In this document: in pieces, positions 24,703 through 37,218 of the stretch
How positions within the stretch are numbered: the first letter of the stretch is position 1
Layout of the letters: each line of letters begins with the position of its first letter
Assembly (NCBI GenBank): GCA_021307315.1
Contig: JAJSPD010000026.1
Coordinates: 372,001-436,000 of the forward strand
Direction: 5' to 3'
Length of the DNA stretch: 64,000 nucleotides
Source: Bisporella sp. PMI_857
Lineage: Eukaryota > Ascomycota > Leotiomycetes > Helotiales > Helotiaceae
The notes under the pieces: generated by a model
Databases searched by the model: none
Told to the model about the DNA's origin: nothing
Seen by the model: only the letters and a program-made list of their open reading frames with translations
Translations under genes and position numbers: made by a program

Positions 24703-24719
24703 CCCCCCCCCCCCCCCCC
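24703..24719. repeat. Poly-C run, 17 bases
   Basis: Homopolymer of 17 C. Its length is likely to vary between isolates or by sequencing error. Confidence 0.9.
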
Positions 24720-25330
24720 AAGATCTTATACATAGAACTATTGCTTAGTTCAGTACCAATTCTACTTCGACTTCAACCAACTGTTCTTCGTGGCCTGTAT
24801 GCGATCAATTAAGTTTTAAAAACAAGCTTGTACATGTACCATCATCTCATGACTCAAGCTAGATGAAAGCCCATCATGGGCAGGAAAAAAAAAGCTTGTT
24901 CCTTTCTGCCAGCAAAATAGACAAAATTTCATATTCCCCCTTTTTTCCCCTTTTCAATCTAGCTAAATATATCAAAAACAATAATCATCATCATAAATAG
25001 AGGCTCAATTTATGCACAGGAACTTTTGTTGTGACTGGGATTTAAGCTTTGGTCCTCAATTGGCCCAGTACCACTTCGCCCATTGTGACGGTGAACATCT
25101 CCGTCTACAATAAGCTCCCCTGGCACAAGCAAAGACAATCATCTGCCGTCCATGGATACACAGTCTCTTCTTCTCCAATCCGATTTTCATCGTGACAGCA
25201 ACTTTTCATACTTTTCAACCTAGGATGGATCACACTGGCTGTCCCCTTGAAGTTTGGGAGTTGCTATTAGCACGCCAAGATAAACCTTAAGGTACCTCCA
25301 GGTACTGGGAACACCAACACGCCTGCGATC

Positions 25331-28300
25331 ATGGGCTCAGGTACGTTGACGTTGAGCCGAGCGTCTGAAGTTTAGTGCGGCAGGATCCCAACGATACTGA
25401 ACCACCTCTTCTTCGTCGTCTTCTTCTTCTTCTTCTTCTTCTTCTTCTTCTTCTTCCCATCCTTCTTCCATCTGTCTCTTGCTCAACTAAGCTAATCATC
25501 CTTTTCCTCTAAAAGCTCCATCACCAGACCGGCCGAACGATCGATTCGCAAGCATTGATGCCGACTTTTGGAATGCGACTGTGAAACCCTTACGCTCTGG
25601 CGGGATAAGAGACCCCTCGAACCTACCCTCCCCCTCTGGGCTTCCCACGAGAACAGCAGACCTGCATTCACCTCTCCCGGGTCTCTCGCCCCGTCTACAT
25701 CCAGACAGTCGGTTGGCAGATTCCAAGTCCCATAATCGCAAGACAAGCATTGTACATGGAGTCCAACATTCGAGGAATGGGAGCCTCGCTAGTACATCCA
25801 GTCCGCTGAGTCCCCAGTTGATCGCTGCAGCTGGAGGTGAGAGATCTGATGCATTCAATATGGGGGAATCACAGTTTACTGTTTCCAGCATGTCAAGCAT
25901 GGTCAGTGGATCCTCTTTCAGTACGGATGCCACATTGGTGCAGGAACGACCGTCGACCTCCTTAGACGGAACTATACAGACACAGAAGCGGGTAGAACGA
26001 ATGCAGAGTAATAGAAGTCGAAGGGATCATACACATCATTCGTCGGGCTCGAGGCACCATCATAAGGAGGAACTCAAGACAGTTGGGGAATATGCTTTAC
26101 ATGTGCTGTTCACATCGGTCAGTTTCCTCATTGCAGAACTGTGATGAATACTGTATTGACTAGGATTTAAGTTTATTGCACAAGCCGAAGAGAAGATATC
26201 ACAATGTATTACCATTCCCCTGGAGCCAGAACCTCAAATCGAGCAAATATGCGGCCCGGGGGTCGATTCAACCTTCGACCAACTCATATCGGCCCTTGGG
26301 CATATTTCGAGTCAGAAACCTAAAGCCTTAATAGATTCTATGATGCTATGGCGGAAGAAAAAAAGTGAGGCTGCTAACGAAGCCCGCAGTCAGCTTCAGG
26401 TATGCCCTTTTGTTACGTGATTCTTTCCTATGCACTAAATATTAGCTAGTCTCAATCCCGAAGCAATAATCTTCCTGGTCAACTTGTCCGGAGGAACACA
26501 GAACCGCCACATATGCTGGCAGATCAGCATGATACAATGAGCATGGCACAGCCTCCGTATGCTGCCCGTCAAGAATCATTTGCCCAAGCAGAACGTCGTT
26601 CCACTGCCTCGATTTATATATTATGCCGGGTCTTGATACAGATTATTGATCAAAGTACTCTGGCATGTATAACACCGGAGATGGAGGACAAGCTTGAAGG
26701 CATCATGTTTGTACAGTTAAAGTACTATGATACCGACCAGCTTCTAACATCGCCCTTGAAAATGGCGAACTGGTACCTATTCAGTCAGTTGATTGGTGTC
26801 ATGAGTGAGATAAACTTCGAGAGTGTGACAAGTCGTTTCGCTGCGGATCTGGAAAGGTTCCAAAAGGAACTGGTAGTCAAAAGTCCACTGAATCGAGAAA
26901 CTGAAGGCAAGGTAGAGCTACTTCTTGGCGGGATGAAGCATTTGCAGCTCAAAACGTATCCGGAGGCGGCCTGGGAACAATCTTGTGAATTTATGATTGC
27001 GCTTGGACGTTTCTTTGGGAAATCCCATGGCCAACGACTCAAATATGCGTATTGCCAAGCTATTGAGCTCTTGTTGCTTCCTGTGGCAGCACAAGCAACC
27101 ACAGAATTGAACATGCCCAAATGGATTGATGTACTCCAGGCAATATCGCCTCGTCTTGGTAATATGTTTATGAAGCCCCGCCATTGGACAGTAGCTTTTC
27201 CATTGACGGCTACCATGCTCTGCGCATCTCCTGTTGATGGCTTTTCATCACAGTGGCTCCAGCTGATTCTGCCTCTACAGCCTAAGCTCAAAGACCGTGC
27301 AACGAGACCGGTTTGCTTGCAGGTTATCTCAAGACTTTTGTGGACATACCTTTATCGTACGAACGACACACAAAATGCTACAATCAAGAAGCTTGAAGAG
27401 GTCCTCCGACTCGTTCTTCCTTCTGGAAGAAAATCCTTCATCTCATCGGAAAGATCTATCTCAGACCCTCTGATACAAATAATACGTATCATCGGTTACA
27501 AACATCCAGACTTTGCTCTTCGAACAATTGTGTTTCCCATGATAAATGCTGATCTATTTTCGTCTGGAAGAGACTTGAGGATCGATCAACTGGAGCCTGA
27601 AAAAATGGTCGTTGGAATCAAAGCTTTCCTTGCTATTATCTCGGACCTCGAAAAGGGAGATCAAGGACGCCCACCCTTTCCTCAACATTATCGAGTTGTG
27701 CCTTCTTATGAGAGAGTGCCGACTTCTCCCATAATGACGGCACCTCGAGTACCTCTCTCTCCTTCGGCTCTCCCTGCGTCAAGTCAAGAAGATCGTCTAT
27801 CCCGCCCAGTCCTTACAAATGCACTCAGTGATGTTGCCAAGGAATATTACGACCGATTTTGCGAAATTTTGGGGAAGATTACCATCATTTGTGACAATAC
27901 CTTCGGTGGACAAGCTGTGCTCGATGAGAAGTTTAACAGCCCAACACCGAAAACTCCCATCACGGACACATTTAATTTTGGACGACGTGATGATCATGCA
28001 TATCCGTCTGACCAGAAGCAGGGCTTCTATGAGCTCTTACTTGTTGCTGTTCAAGCCTTGCCGCGTTGCCTCTCTGCAGCCATACCATTCAACTCATTAA
28101 TCAACCTCCTGTGTACTGGCACAGCCCATGTACAGTATAACATTGCTGAGTCTTCAGCGCAATCGTTAAAATCGATTGCAAGACAGTTACATGCTCAACA
28201 AGTCACTATAGGCTTCGCACGCTTTATCTTCAATTTCGATGACAAATACTCGACTATGTCTGATGGCGGCATGCTTGGCCCAGGTCATATCGATAGCACC

Positions 28301-31300
28301 CTAAAGCTATATGTTGAGCTACTAGAAATATGGATCGAACAGATCAAACAAAAGAGCAAAGAAGTTGCTGCTGATCATCCTATTGAAGGTAATAGCCCTG
28401 AAAAACGGGGTATGCAACTGGACCAGACGGGTCTCTGGGCCCACTTTGACGAAATTGAGTCTCATGGGTTGTTTTTCCTCTGCTCTCAGTCGAGGAGGGT
28501 CCGGTCTTTTGCCGTGACGGTTCTTCGACTTGTGACCGAGTTTGACAAAGCTTTGGGCAAAGAAAACAGCCGACTGATTCACATACTCGAAGGCGACTCC
28601 CAACGCGTCATGGACTTCAATGATGAGTGTTTATCGGTGGCAGAGCGTAGCAGACTTCAACGTGGCATGCAAAAGAGTAACTTCCAAAGTGCATTGATCG
28701 AGCTTTGCAGCAGCGAAATCTCCTACGACACCACGCTTTGGTTCAAGATATTTCCTAACCTGATAAGAATATGTTACGATCGGTCTCCTTTTGCGGTTGC
28801 GCTAGGTCGTGAGCTGATTTGCAATCGTATTCTCCAAATGTACAGGACTATCGTTGCAATTTCCGAAGCAACTAGGGGGCCACAATACACCTCGTTCGAT
28901 CGTTACGAGCCTGGGAGTGGTCGCATGCTTACAAGAACCTCTACCACACCGCCAGACGTAGTGATAGAGCAGTGGAAGCTATATCTTATCGTCGCCTGTA
29001 CGACTTTGAGTGACAAGGGTGGTCAACCGCAATCCATCCCGCAAACTCACCTTCGAAAGGGGTCCAAACAGCTCCAAACACAAGAAAAAATAACGTCCGC
29101 AAAAAGCCTATACAAGTATATCATACCTCTGCTCAATGTCAACTCGCCATCAATACGAGATGCCGTCGTAGTCGCATTAGGCTCAATAAATGTTAATATC
29201 TATAAAACCCTACTTGACGAATTACAGGGGGCTGTCAGCCGATGTACTGATGACGCCAGAGCTCGAATACATCAGCGCACTGGGAGCAGCCCCAGAAGGA
29301 ATAAGAAGACGGACTTGCTTCGCACTGAAATAACTCACATCTATCGCCTCACTTCTCATTTTCTCAAAGATCCTGAGGTTTGTCAAGATGACTGGATTAT
29401 GAATAATTTGGTTACATACACGAAGGATTTGAAGTTATTCTTGATGGACGGTGAAGTTCAAATGGATTGGGAGTTTCAAAAGCTTCGTCGTCATTATTGC
29501 GGCTTAATGGAGGAGTTATATGAAGGAATCAATCGCACCAAGGATCCAAGCCGATGGATGACCTTCGAGTCCAGGAAGTCAGCGTTTTCTTTAATGGAGG
29601 ACTGGTGTGGATTTTCTCCCAATCAGAACCAAATACGGCAGAGAGAGGATAGCATGAGGCAATCAATGATCGATCAACAGACGCTAGGAGAGAGAGGCAC
29701 TGCGACAGCTGCAATGGAAATTGAGAAACGAAATCTCCGTAATGCAGCACTCAGCGCTATGGCCGCTCTGTGCGGCGGGGCAGTCCGGATAACTTTGGAG
29801 AGTGGGGCACTTCTGCAATTTGACATTAGGAGAATGCTGGTCTGGATTGAATCAATCTTTACTTCTGGAAGCGAACGGCTACATTTGATTGGGAGACGAG
29901 CCTTGAAGAATCTAATCATCCACAACAAGGACTTCCCTAATCTTCTGGAACACTCGATCTCGCAATGCTATGTCATTAAAGGTTCAAAGATTCTCGAAAG
30001 TTATTTTGACGTGATTACCGAGGTTCTTTTAGAGCATCCGGATTATCAGCTACCTTTCTGGAGGATCCTGGGTATTGGGCTATACACTCTCGGAAGTGAG
30101 CTGATGGAAATCCGTGCCAAATCAGCTCATGTCTTGAGGGTCATGGAAGAGAGACAGCAACGAAGTTCAAAGATCCAAGACTTCGATATCAGTGTTTCAG
30201 ATAAGACACAAGCAGTATATAAACTTGCACAGTTCGAGATCTCTAAGCGTCTCTCGAAGCAACACTCGGAACTCGCATTTGTAATATTCTCCGAGTTTAC
30301 ACTTTATTTCAAAGATCTCGAGGCTGGTCCGCAACGCAATATGGTTGCCGTAATATTACCATGGATTCAAATTATTGAACTACAGTTGGATCCTAACGGT
30401 GGTCCTACTGCTCAATCCTATGTATTACTTGCGAATTTATTTGAAATCACGATTAAGCAGAGTAGTGTTTTGCACAACGAAGTACAGGCGTTATGGCAAG
30501 CACTTGCCACTGGCCCGCACCCTGGTAATGTTCAATTAGTTCTTGATTTCATCATGAATCTCTGTCTCGACAGGCGGGAGCAGAACTTTGTCGAGTTTGC
30601 CAAGCAAATAGTAGTTTTCCTTTCAAGCACTCCTGCAGGAACTAAGGTGGTGGAGTTTCTGCTGATGCAGATTACACCTAAGGCCATGATTCCAAATGAA
30701 AAGCGTGACTTTATACCACCTCCACCAGATGCGGCAAGAATGCCATATCTTGCTGAGCTTTCAGAAGCCCTACCTACTGGAGCGAAACAAGCAGGGTTCT
30801 CCTTAGGGCAACTATCTCTCATTTTGCTGGTTGATCTGATGGTATCACCTACACAACTTGGTCCCGAGAATGTGCCGTTGCTGCTTCAAGTTGTGATAGT
30901 CTTGTGGGACTCTTATATTCCTCTCGTGCAAGAGCAGGCTCGTGAGATGCTAATTCATCTCATACACGAGCTAGTAATCTCTCAAATTGAGGATGGGACA
31001 ACGGTGCCGTCCAAGAGGTCGATCGAGGAGCTTATTGAGTCAATTCGACGACACGACCCTAAGGTCGTCTGGGCATATGAGGATAATAACGGAAAGGGAG
31101 AAGATCATGACAATAAGGTCCCAGCAGGAATGGAACCATTGACAACGGAGGTTGTGAAGACTTTTGCGCTTACCTATCCCGGAATACAAGACTCTTGGGC
31201 AAAACTATCATTGACTTGGGCGACTTCCTGCCCAGTTCGGCATCTCGCATGCCGCTCATTCCAAGTATATCGTTGCATTCTCACCTCATTGGATCAGTCG

Positions 31301-33193
31301 ATGCTTGCCGATATGCTTGCCAGACTATCAAATACGATTGCTGATGAAGACCCTGATGTTCAAACGTTTTCCATGGAGATTCTTACGACCCTGAGGACGC
31401 TGATTTGCAAGCTGGAGCCGAAAGAGTTGGCAGGTTTTCCACAGCTTTTCTGGACAACCTGTGCATGCTTAGATACAATCAATGAGCGAGAATTTTTGGA
31501 GGCGCTCAATATGCTACAAGAGTTACTTTTGAAACTCGATTTCTCGGGATCCAACATCCGCTCCCTTATGGCTGATGGAAGACCTCCTAGGTGGGAAGGC
31601 CGTTTTGATGGTTTGCAGTCGCTAATATACAAGGGACTTCGATCGTCGAACTGCCTTGACCTAGCCCTCTCGACAATCGACGCGCTTGTACAGTTTCCAA
31701 ACGATGATCTTATTGGCGATGACAGTCGTCTCCTCTTTGCTGTGCTGGCCAACTTCCCTCGATTCCTGCATGCCATGGACCAAGCGGGCACAGATACCCG
31801 GACTAGTGCCACTGCCCACATACTAATAGAGGTCGCCGAAGAGCAAGGTTGTAGCGCCATTGCGAGAGTTCTGGGCGCCTTTGCTGCAAATAGATATCGA
31901 GCTAGCAAGGACTTCCTTACTCAGCTTGTGTCAGCGATCCGCGAATATTTCTTTCCTCATTGGGACTTTGGTTGCCTCAAATTTCTTATGGGCTTCTTGA
32001 CAAATGATATTCCGTGGTTCAAACTCAAAACCATGCGCATTCTGTGCACTATCATCCCAGACATCGATATGCGCAAGCCAGATATCGCTTCCCATGGCCC
32101 AGACTTAATCTCGCCCCTCTTGAGATTGCTGCAAACTGAGTTCTGCATGCAAGCTTTAGAAGTGCTTGACACGATCATGACGATGACTGGAACTTCCATG
32201 GATAAGCATCACTTGCGCATGAGCATGACGAAAGCCTCATCAAAGGCCATTCGTAAGGAGTACGAGCGGACTCAGAGCCTGTTTGGGATTCCAGAAGAGT
32301 CCGGGTGGTCGATCCCAGCACCAGCTATGCATGCAGAAGTTACTCGAGTGAATGTTCATGCCGCCTTCTACATGTGCCAAAACCCAGGCAGTATGGATGC
32401 CGAAACAGTACCAACGCCGGAAGTTGAGTTCCATGTTGATGAATTCCACTACGGATACTTCCCGCCGACCGAAAGAACAGAAACCATGATGTCCGACGAA
32501 GGCCGTGGTGATGGCCACATCAACGATCTAGTATCAAAGCTCGATAGCCTAGACGACTTCTTTGAAGACCCGCTCCAAAGCCCAACCAGTGACGGACGTT
32601 CCTCACGTACCATTACCGAGCTCGGGTTCTCAGGCGACGGCTTTGAATCTGCCGGCGGTGCACAACTATATGATGAACAAACACTTCCCATCTTGCATCA
32701 GAGTTTGGCAAATGCATCTAGTACTGCTTCCTTCCAGAACGGCTTCGCGGATATTCGGCCTCAGCACTCCCGCGAGCCCACGAGCAACGCCATGAACCCC
32801 GGCGCCTTCAACCTGGGCAAGGTCTCGCGGCCGAACATGCACTCCCGCTCCGTGACCTCGCCGTCCACACCAGCTAGCTTCCAATCTAACGTCTCGGCAT
32901 ATCTTTCGGATGAAGACTATATTGAGGAAGTTTTCTCCGACGGCGATGAGGAGCGTGGACCTACGAGCGGAGAAGGGAGTTTCTTTTTGGAAAATATGAT
33001 CAAACCTATTGCGGCAGGTACAAGATCAGGCATGAGAAGGCTGACTGGCGGACGGTCGAGAGAAAATGACCGGATAAGGGAAAATTTGAGGGCGGGTAGA
33101 CGGGGCATGAGCCAGCCGCCGAAGTCCCCGAGGGTACCCAAAGTACCTCAGGCATATTTGACGAAGAGCAATAGCCCAGGTGAGCCGTTGTAA
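25331..33193 (+). CDS. TAO3: Cell morphogenesis protein, Furry/Tao3/Pag1 family
   Basis: Giant scaffold of the NDR/LATS kinase (RAM/MOR) pathway, which controls polarised growth. Four exons (25331-25340, 25516-26117, 26172-26399, 26450-33193) give 2,527 residues, close to the family norm. Exon 1 is only 10 bases (ATGGGCTCAG). N-terminal landmarks: EYALHVLFTSFIAQAEEKI, then a long helical HEAT/armadillo array, for example AYCQAIELLLLPVAAQATTE and FPLTATMLCASPVDGF. The C-terminal ~300 residues are low-complexity and acidic (YLSDEDYIEEVFSDGDEERG). Frame over intron 2 demands an AAG acceptor at 26169-26171, giving TSFIAQ. Intron 1 holds a (TTC)n repeat. No frameshift in the 6.7-kb main exon. Confidence 0.93.
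25406..25456. repeat. (TTC)n microsatellite in intron 1 of the Furry-like gene
   Basis: About 17 TTC-type triplets, with two GTC interruptions near the start, inside the 175-nt first intron. It contributes much of the pyrimidine content upstream of the 3' splice site. Confidence 0.85.
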
Positions 33194-34055
33194 TATAGTG
33201 TTTAAACATTTTATGCTATTTATCAAATGTGGCGTGAAGAATTGGATATAGAAGGGAAGGAATTTGGAGTTGATTAGAAGGTCAATAGAGATAAGATCTA
33301 GGAATATGAATGTTTTGAACTGTGGGTGACAGACTTTGGGACTGCTTTTATTTGTTCTGATATTACGCGTTTTCGTTTCCCTTGATTTTTCGCCTTGGCA
33401 TTGGTTGTCAATAAAAGGTCGAGTAGATGCTCCTTCCACCTGTATGCTTCCCTCCTCCAGCTAGTCTTTTGGCTTTACCAATTCCCACGCGACCTTCGCC
33501 CTACGCCCTCATTTAGACTTTGTCACGGAACAGCGCACGGGCCTTCGGCTTACTAAGCTCGCAAAACCCCTATTTTGTATGGATTTGCCCTTTTACAAGC
33601 TCTCCTACTCTTTAGACAACAATATCATCACGATATCTCTGCGCATGTGGTACTAGAAATTACCACGCTCTCATCTGCTCCGTGATAGACTTCATATCTC
33701 CCTTTCTTCTACTTGCGGAAAAGCCTCTTCATATCAGGACGGAACCGTTCCTTGGGAGGCTCTCTTGAGGTACGATTAACTGGAAACCATACTTGGAAGC
33801 AGCAGGGCAACCTGCTGTTGATGTTTCTGGATTTTTGATTAGCACCAAATTTTCTACATTTATGTTTTACAGTTTGAGAGTGAATTAAGAGAGTTTTTCG
33901 CTGTTACTTCTCGCCCCAATACGTAGAGAAAAGTTATAACCTTAAACCGCCCACGCTATTTCAATCCAAGATCGAGCAAACAACCTCAAAACCTAAATCA
34001 GCTCCAGATTTTTTTGCCATACTTCATCAACTATCTTCCGCTGCAGCTTTTTAAA
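33194..34055. other. Spacer between the Furry-like gene and the BTB-like gene
   Basis: 3' end of the Furry-like gene and promoter of the next plus-strand gene. No ORF, RNA or repeat recognised. Confidence 0.6.
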
Positions 34056-35300
34056 ATGGCCTCTTCAGATGACAACCTCGATATTTCGTCCCTCTCCATC
34101 GGCAGACTCGGCGACATCAAATTAGCAGTCACCCGCAACAATAGGCGTGTGATGCTCAAAGCTGACTCCTTTGCATTGTGTACAGCCAGCCCTGTTTGGA
34201 ACAAGTTCATCAACCCACCATTCGGCGAGCAGGCACAAGAACTTGATTTCACGGAAGATAATATTGACGCTCTAATGATCCTGCTTCATATCGCTCACCT
34301 CCAATTCAACAAGCTCCCCAGCTACCCTCTGCGCCACGACCTGATACTTCATCTTGCAAATGCTTGCGATCAATATGATTGCGTCAAGCTCGTTAGACCT
34401 TGGCTCGACCGGTGGTTGGCAGAAGCGAAGGAGAAGAACTTCAAGCCCGGTCGGGAGAATTGGTTATACATTGCTTGGGTCTTTGGACGAGAGGAGGAGT
34501 TCAAAATTCTATCTCAACGCTTGGTCAGAGATGTGGCAGTGGACGCGGAGGGAAATTATCTGAATAAGGCCGGTGCAAGATTAGCTGAACCAATGCCGCC
34601 TGGAATCATCGGTAAGCCAGCTTTCACCTCCTATACAATGATAATCGACTTTCTGTGTAACGGTGATATAAAAATATCTCTTTCGAATGAGTATGAAATG
34701 TCAAGGAATAAGCTAGAGTGGGCCTTGACGAGTACCTAATGAGCCAATTTTCGTAGTACCACGAAGTGCAGATACATTACGCTAACCTTCTGCGTAGAGT
34801 CCATCTCAAATATTCGCCGAAAAGCCATAGTCCAATTGCTTACTCTACCTTACAATGTAGTCTTGGAGTATGAGAAATGCTTGCACAGTCTTGATCAATT
34901 CTGCGTCCGCCGGGATTCCCCTAGCCTTCTGGAAGAAACAACAAACTGCGGAACTCTTACATATGGCTCTATAATTGCTAGCCTTCGCCGGAGCCGCCTC
35001 TATCCTTTCAAGATTTCAAGAAATGGTGACGAGTCCTGGGATAGTGCTTTCAAGAGTGATAAGGACATCTCCCTCAGTGTCTCCAGTCTGGGAGACATCA
35101 TACAAAGTCTGGGTGAGAAGGGAACTGCCCGGAATCTTGGATACGCCAGTTCTGGATATAATCACATATCCTGCCCTCTCATGTCCGGAGCCACTTCAAT
35201 TAAATCGTTCCCAGATAAAGTAAAGTCTATTCTCTCTTCCCTGGAGAGCCCGGTCCTTGATTCTCACCGCCGTCACATGCAAGTTGCTCGAACGTTGTAG
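34056..35300 (+). CDS. BTB/POZ-like domain protein
   Basis: Two exons (34056-34611 and 34798-35300) join in frame to 352 residues. The start is the ATG after TTTAAA, giving MASSDDNLDISSLSIGRLGD. The first ~130 residues look like a fungal BTB fold: GDIKLAVTRNNRRVMLKADS then SFALCTASPVWNKFIN, FTEDNIDALMILLHIAH, and then LANACDQYDCVKLVRPWLDRW. This is the usual pattern of an N-terminal self-association domain with a helical follow-up (W..IAWVFGREEEFKILSQRLV). The second exon has an ISNIRRKAIVQLL helix and a Cys-containing tail, as in many uncharacterised fungal BTB proteins. The substrate or partner is unknown. The 186-nt intron ends after GCTAACC...CGTAG. Confidence 0.7.
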
Positions 35301-35636
35301 CTGCCCACGGAATAAAGTTTAGCAAAATAGTTCCTGGATGGAAGACTACTCGCTGATTAACTATATAGCTCTCAGCCAGCTACCCTCAAAATGACAAAAC
35401 CACCTTTCATAAAACACGATACTCGGATAATTGGCTGGTTAGAACAGTTAATAGCATGAGCGATTTGATGATAGAAAGCAAACGGTTGAAGAGAACCATA
35501 GTGGATGGAGTAGATAGAGCAATATCTCCCACAGGATCATTTCTTGCACATGTGGTGTCTCAATTTACCTTCTCCCTCACATGCATAGTATCGTTTCAAC
35601 GATATACAACCGGCATGCACTACCTAGCTAGCACTA
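35301..35636. other. Convergent 3' spacer
   Basis: Between the ends of the BTB-like and DUF4291 genes. No features recognised. Confidence 0.6.
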
Positions 35637-36630
35637 CTACCCCGCCAAAACGTCCATCCCCATGGCCCCCCTCAACTCCTCGCCAAGCTCGTAGACTTTT
35701 TCCGTAACCACCAATCCCTTCTCTAACAGCTCCTCCTCCGTCCATACCTTCCCACCCTCCACACCTTTCCCCCAATTCACGAGCTCCCCCAGCTTCGTAG
35801 CACGTTCGCTCACATCCTCGATCTTTACAATCCCGGCTATCATCTCCGGCACCACCGTACCAGGGACACCTATCTGGATAGATCTATAGCGCAACATCTC
35901 CCCTGACGGCGCGCCTACCACGATATGCACTTAGCACGAAAACTCCAAGCATGATCTCTCTCGAAATGGAGACCGGTTCAGGGGGGGAAGGATAAGGAAG
36001 GACGTCAAAACATACGTTCAGGATCCCATTGCACACGCACGGGTTTCGATCTCTGCTCCGCGGTAAGAGGGACCTTGCCATGCGTAACGCAAGCCTGTGA
36101 CAGCAGGGAGAGGAACGTCGAGTGCCTCATCTTCAACGCAAGGATATTCGTCTGTCGTGCGTCTTTGCTAGCGTAACCTGAGCTAAAAAACCCAACCCAA
36201 CCCGCCCATCAGCAATCCTTCTTCAAACTTGCTCGACCGTCCCCCAATTATGAGGGCTCAAATGCCTCATAGCTGACAGCGCGTAGCCAGGAATCAAAAT
36301 GTCCCTTGCCCACGTTCTGCGCTTGACGAAGTCCATCCCGCCGCCCCCCCGGAAGAGGGCAGAGAGAGCAGGGAGGATAGATATTAGAACGAAAAAAAAA
36401 CAAAAAACGCACCGGTACATCATCCATCCCCAGCTCGGCTTGATCCACGTCATCCTCCCCTCCTTGAACTGCGGCGACGCATCTAGCCTCTGCTCCCTAA
36501 CGGCCGCTTCGGCGATCGCCTTCGAATACGCCTGATACACCGTGATGGTGTCCTCGTCATACAGCGCCCTGATCTGCCGATACGGGACGTCCCCTTTATC
36601 TTCCTTCTTCATATCTGCTTTGATGCCCAT
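35637..36630 (-). CDS. DUF4291 family protein
   Basis: Three exons (36630-36413, 36182-36016, 35914-35637) join to 220 residues from the ATG giving MGIKADMKKEDKGD. DUF4291 signatures are in order: PYRQIRALYDEDTITVYQAY, GRMTWIKPSWGWMMYRSGYA (restored only by splicing at GTGCGT...TTTTTTAG), then RQTNILALKMRHSTFLSLL, VRVQWDPER and RYRSIQIGVPG. The family is found in bacteria and fungi and its biochemical role is unknown. Invariant Arg/Tyr/Trp clusters suggest an enzyme or nucleic-acid-binding fold, but that is inference. The first intron is long for this genome (230 nt) and contains a T-rich stretch. Expression cannot be judged from sequence. Confidence 0.78.
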
Positions 36631-37218
36631 TTCAGGTACCCTGGATATATGCTCTTTGTTTGTTCTTCTTATCTTATTCTTTCCCAAAAAAAAAATTAAA
36701 AAATTGGATATAGCGTCTTTGAGGTATTTGGAAAGTTTGTAGATTTGGATTTAGCTTGATTGTTTGAGAGTGGAGAAGGGAGAGAGGGAAAGGGAGCGAG
36801 GTGTTTATGGCTTGTTTGGGATATGTGATGTTTGGCTGGCGCGGAAGCTAAGCGAGCTGAAGTTAAGGGGGGACGGGCTGGGAGTCACTGGCCGAAATGT
36901 GGAGGCTTAGCCACAACGGCAACCGTCCCGTTTTATGGCACAAGGCATATTTACATGCGTGTCATATGAACTATAAAACAAGGCGTGAAAGCCACACCAG
37001 CCGGTGAAGATCTGTTCACTTCATCTTCGAATAGCAACGCTCCTTGGCATGGAAGCATGTCTTACTCGACGTGAAAAGAGACAGGAATGGTGTAAAACCA
37101 TGAAAGAGGATATGGAAGAGAAGAAACCTAATTCATTGAAAAACGACCAGCGATACAAATAAAGCAGCAGAAGAATCGAAAGCACCACATAAATCCTACA
37201 AAAACTCAAACGCTCATT
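36631..37218. other. Spacer: DUF4291 promoter and Ufo1-like 3' end
   Basis: Contains an A9 run near 36686 and purine-rich sequence near 36770-36800 in the DUF4291 5' region. No gene recognised. Confidence 0.5.

Larger units (their letters stand above)
23726..25330. promoter_or_regulatory. Divergent spacer CPR / Furry-like gene
   Basis: 1.6 kb between two divergent starts. Contains a (GTAT)n microsatellite, a 17-base poly-C run and pyrimidine-rich stretches near the Furry-like start. No supported ORF. Individual promoter elements could not be assigned. Confidence 0.5.
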
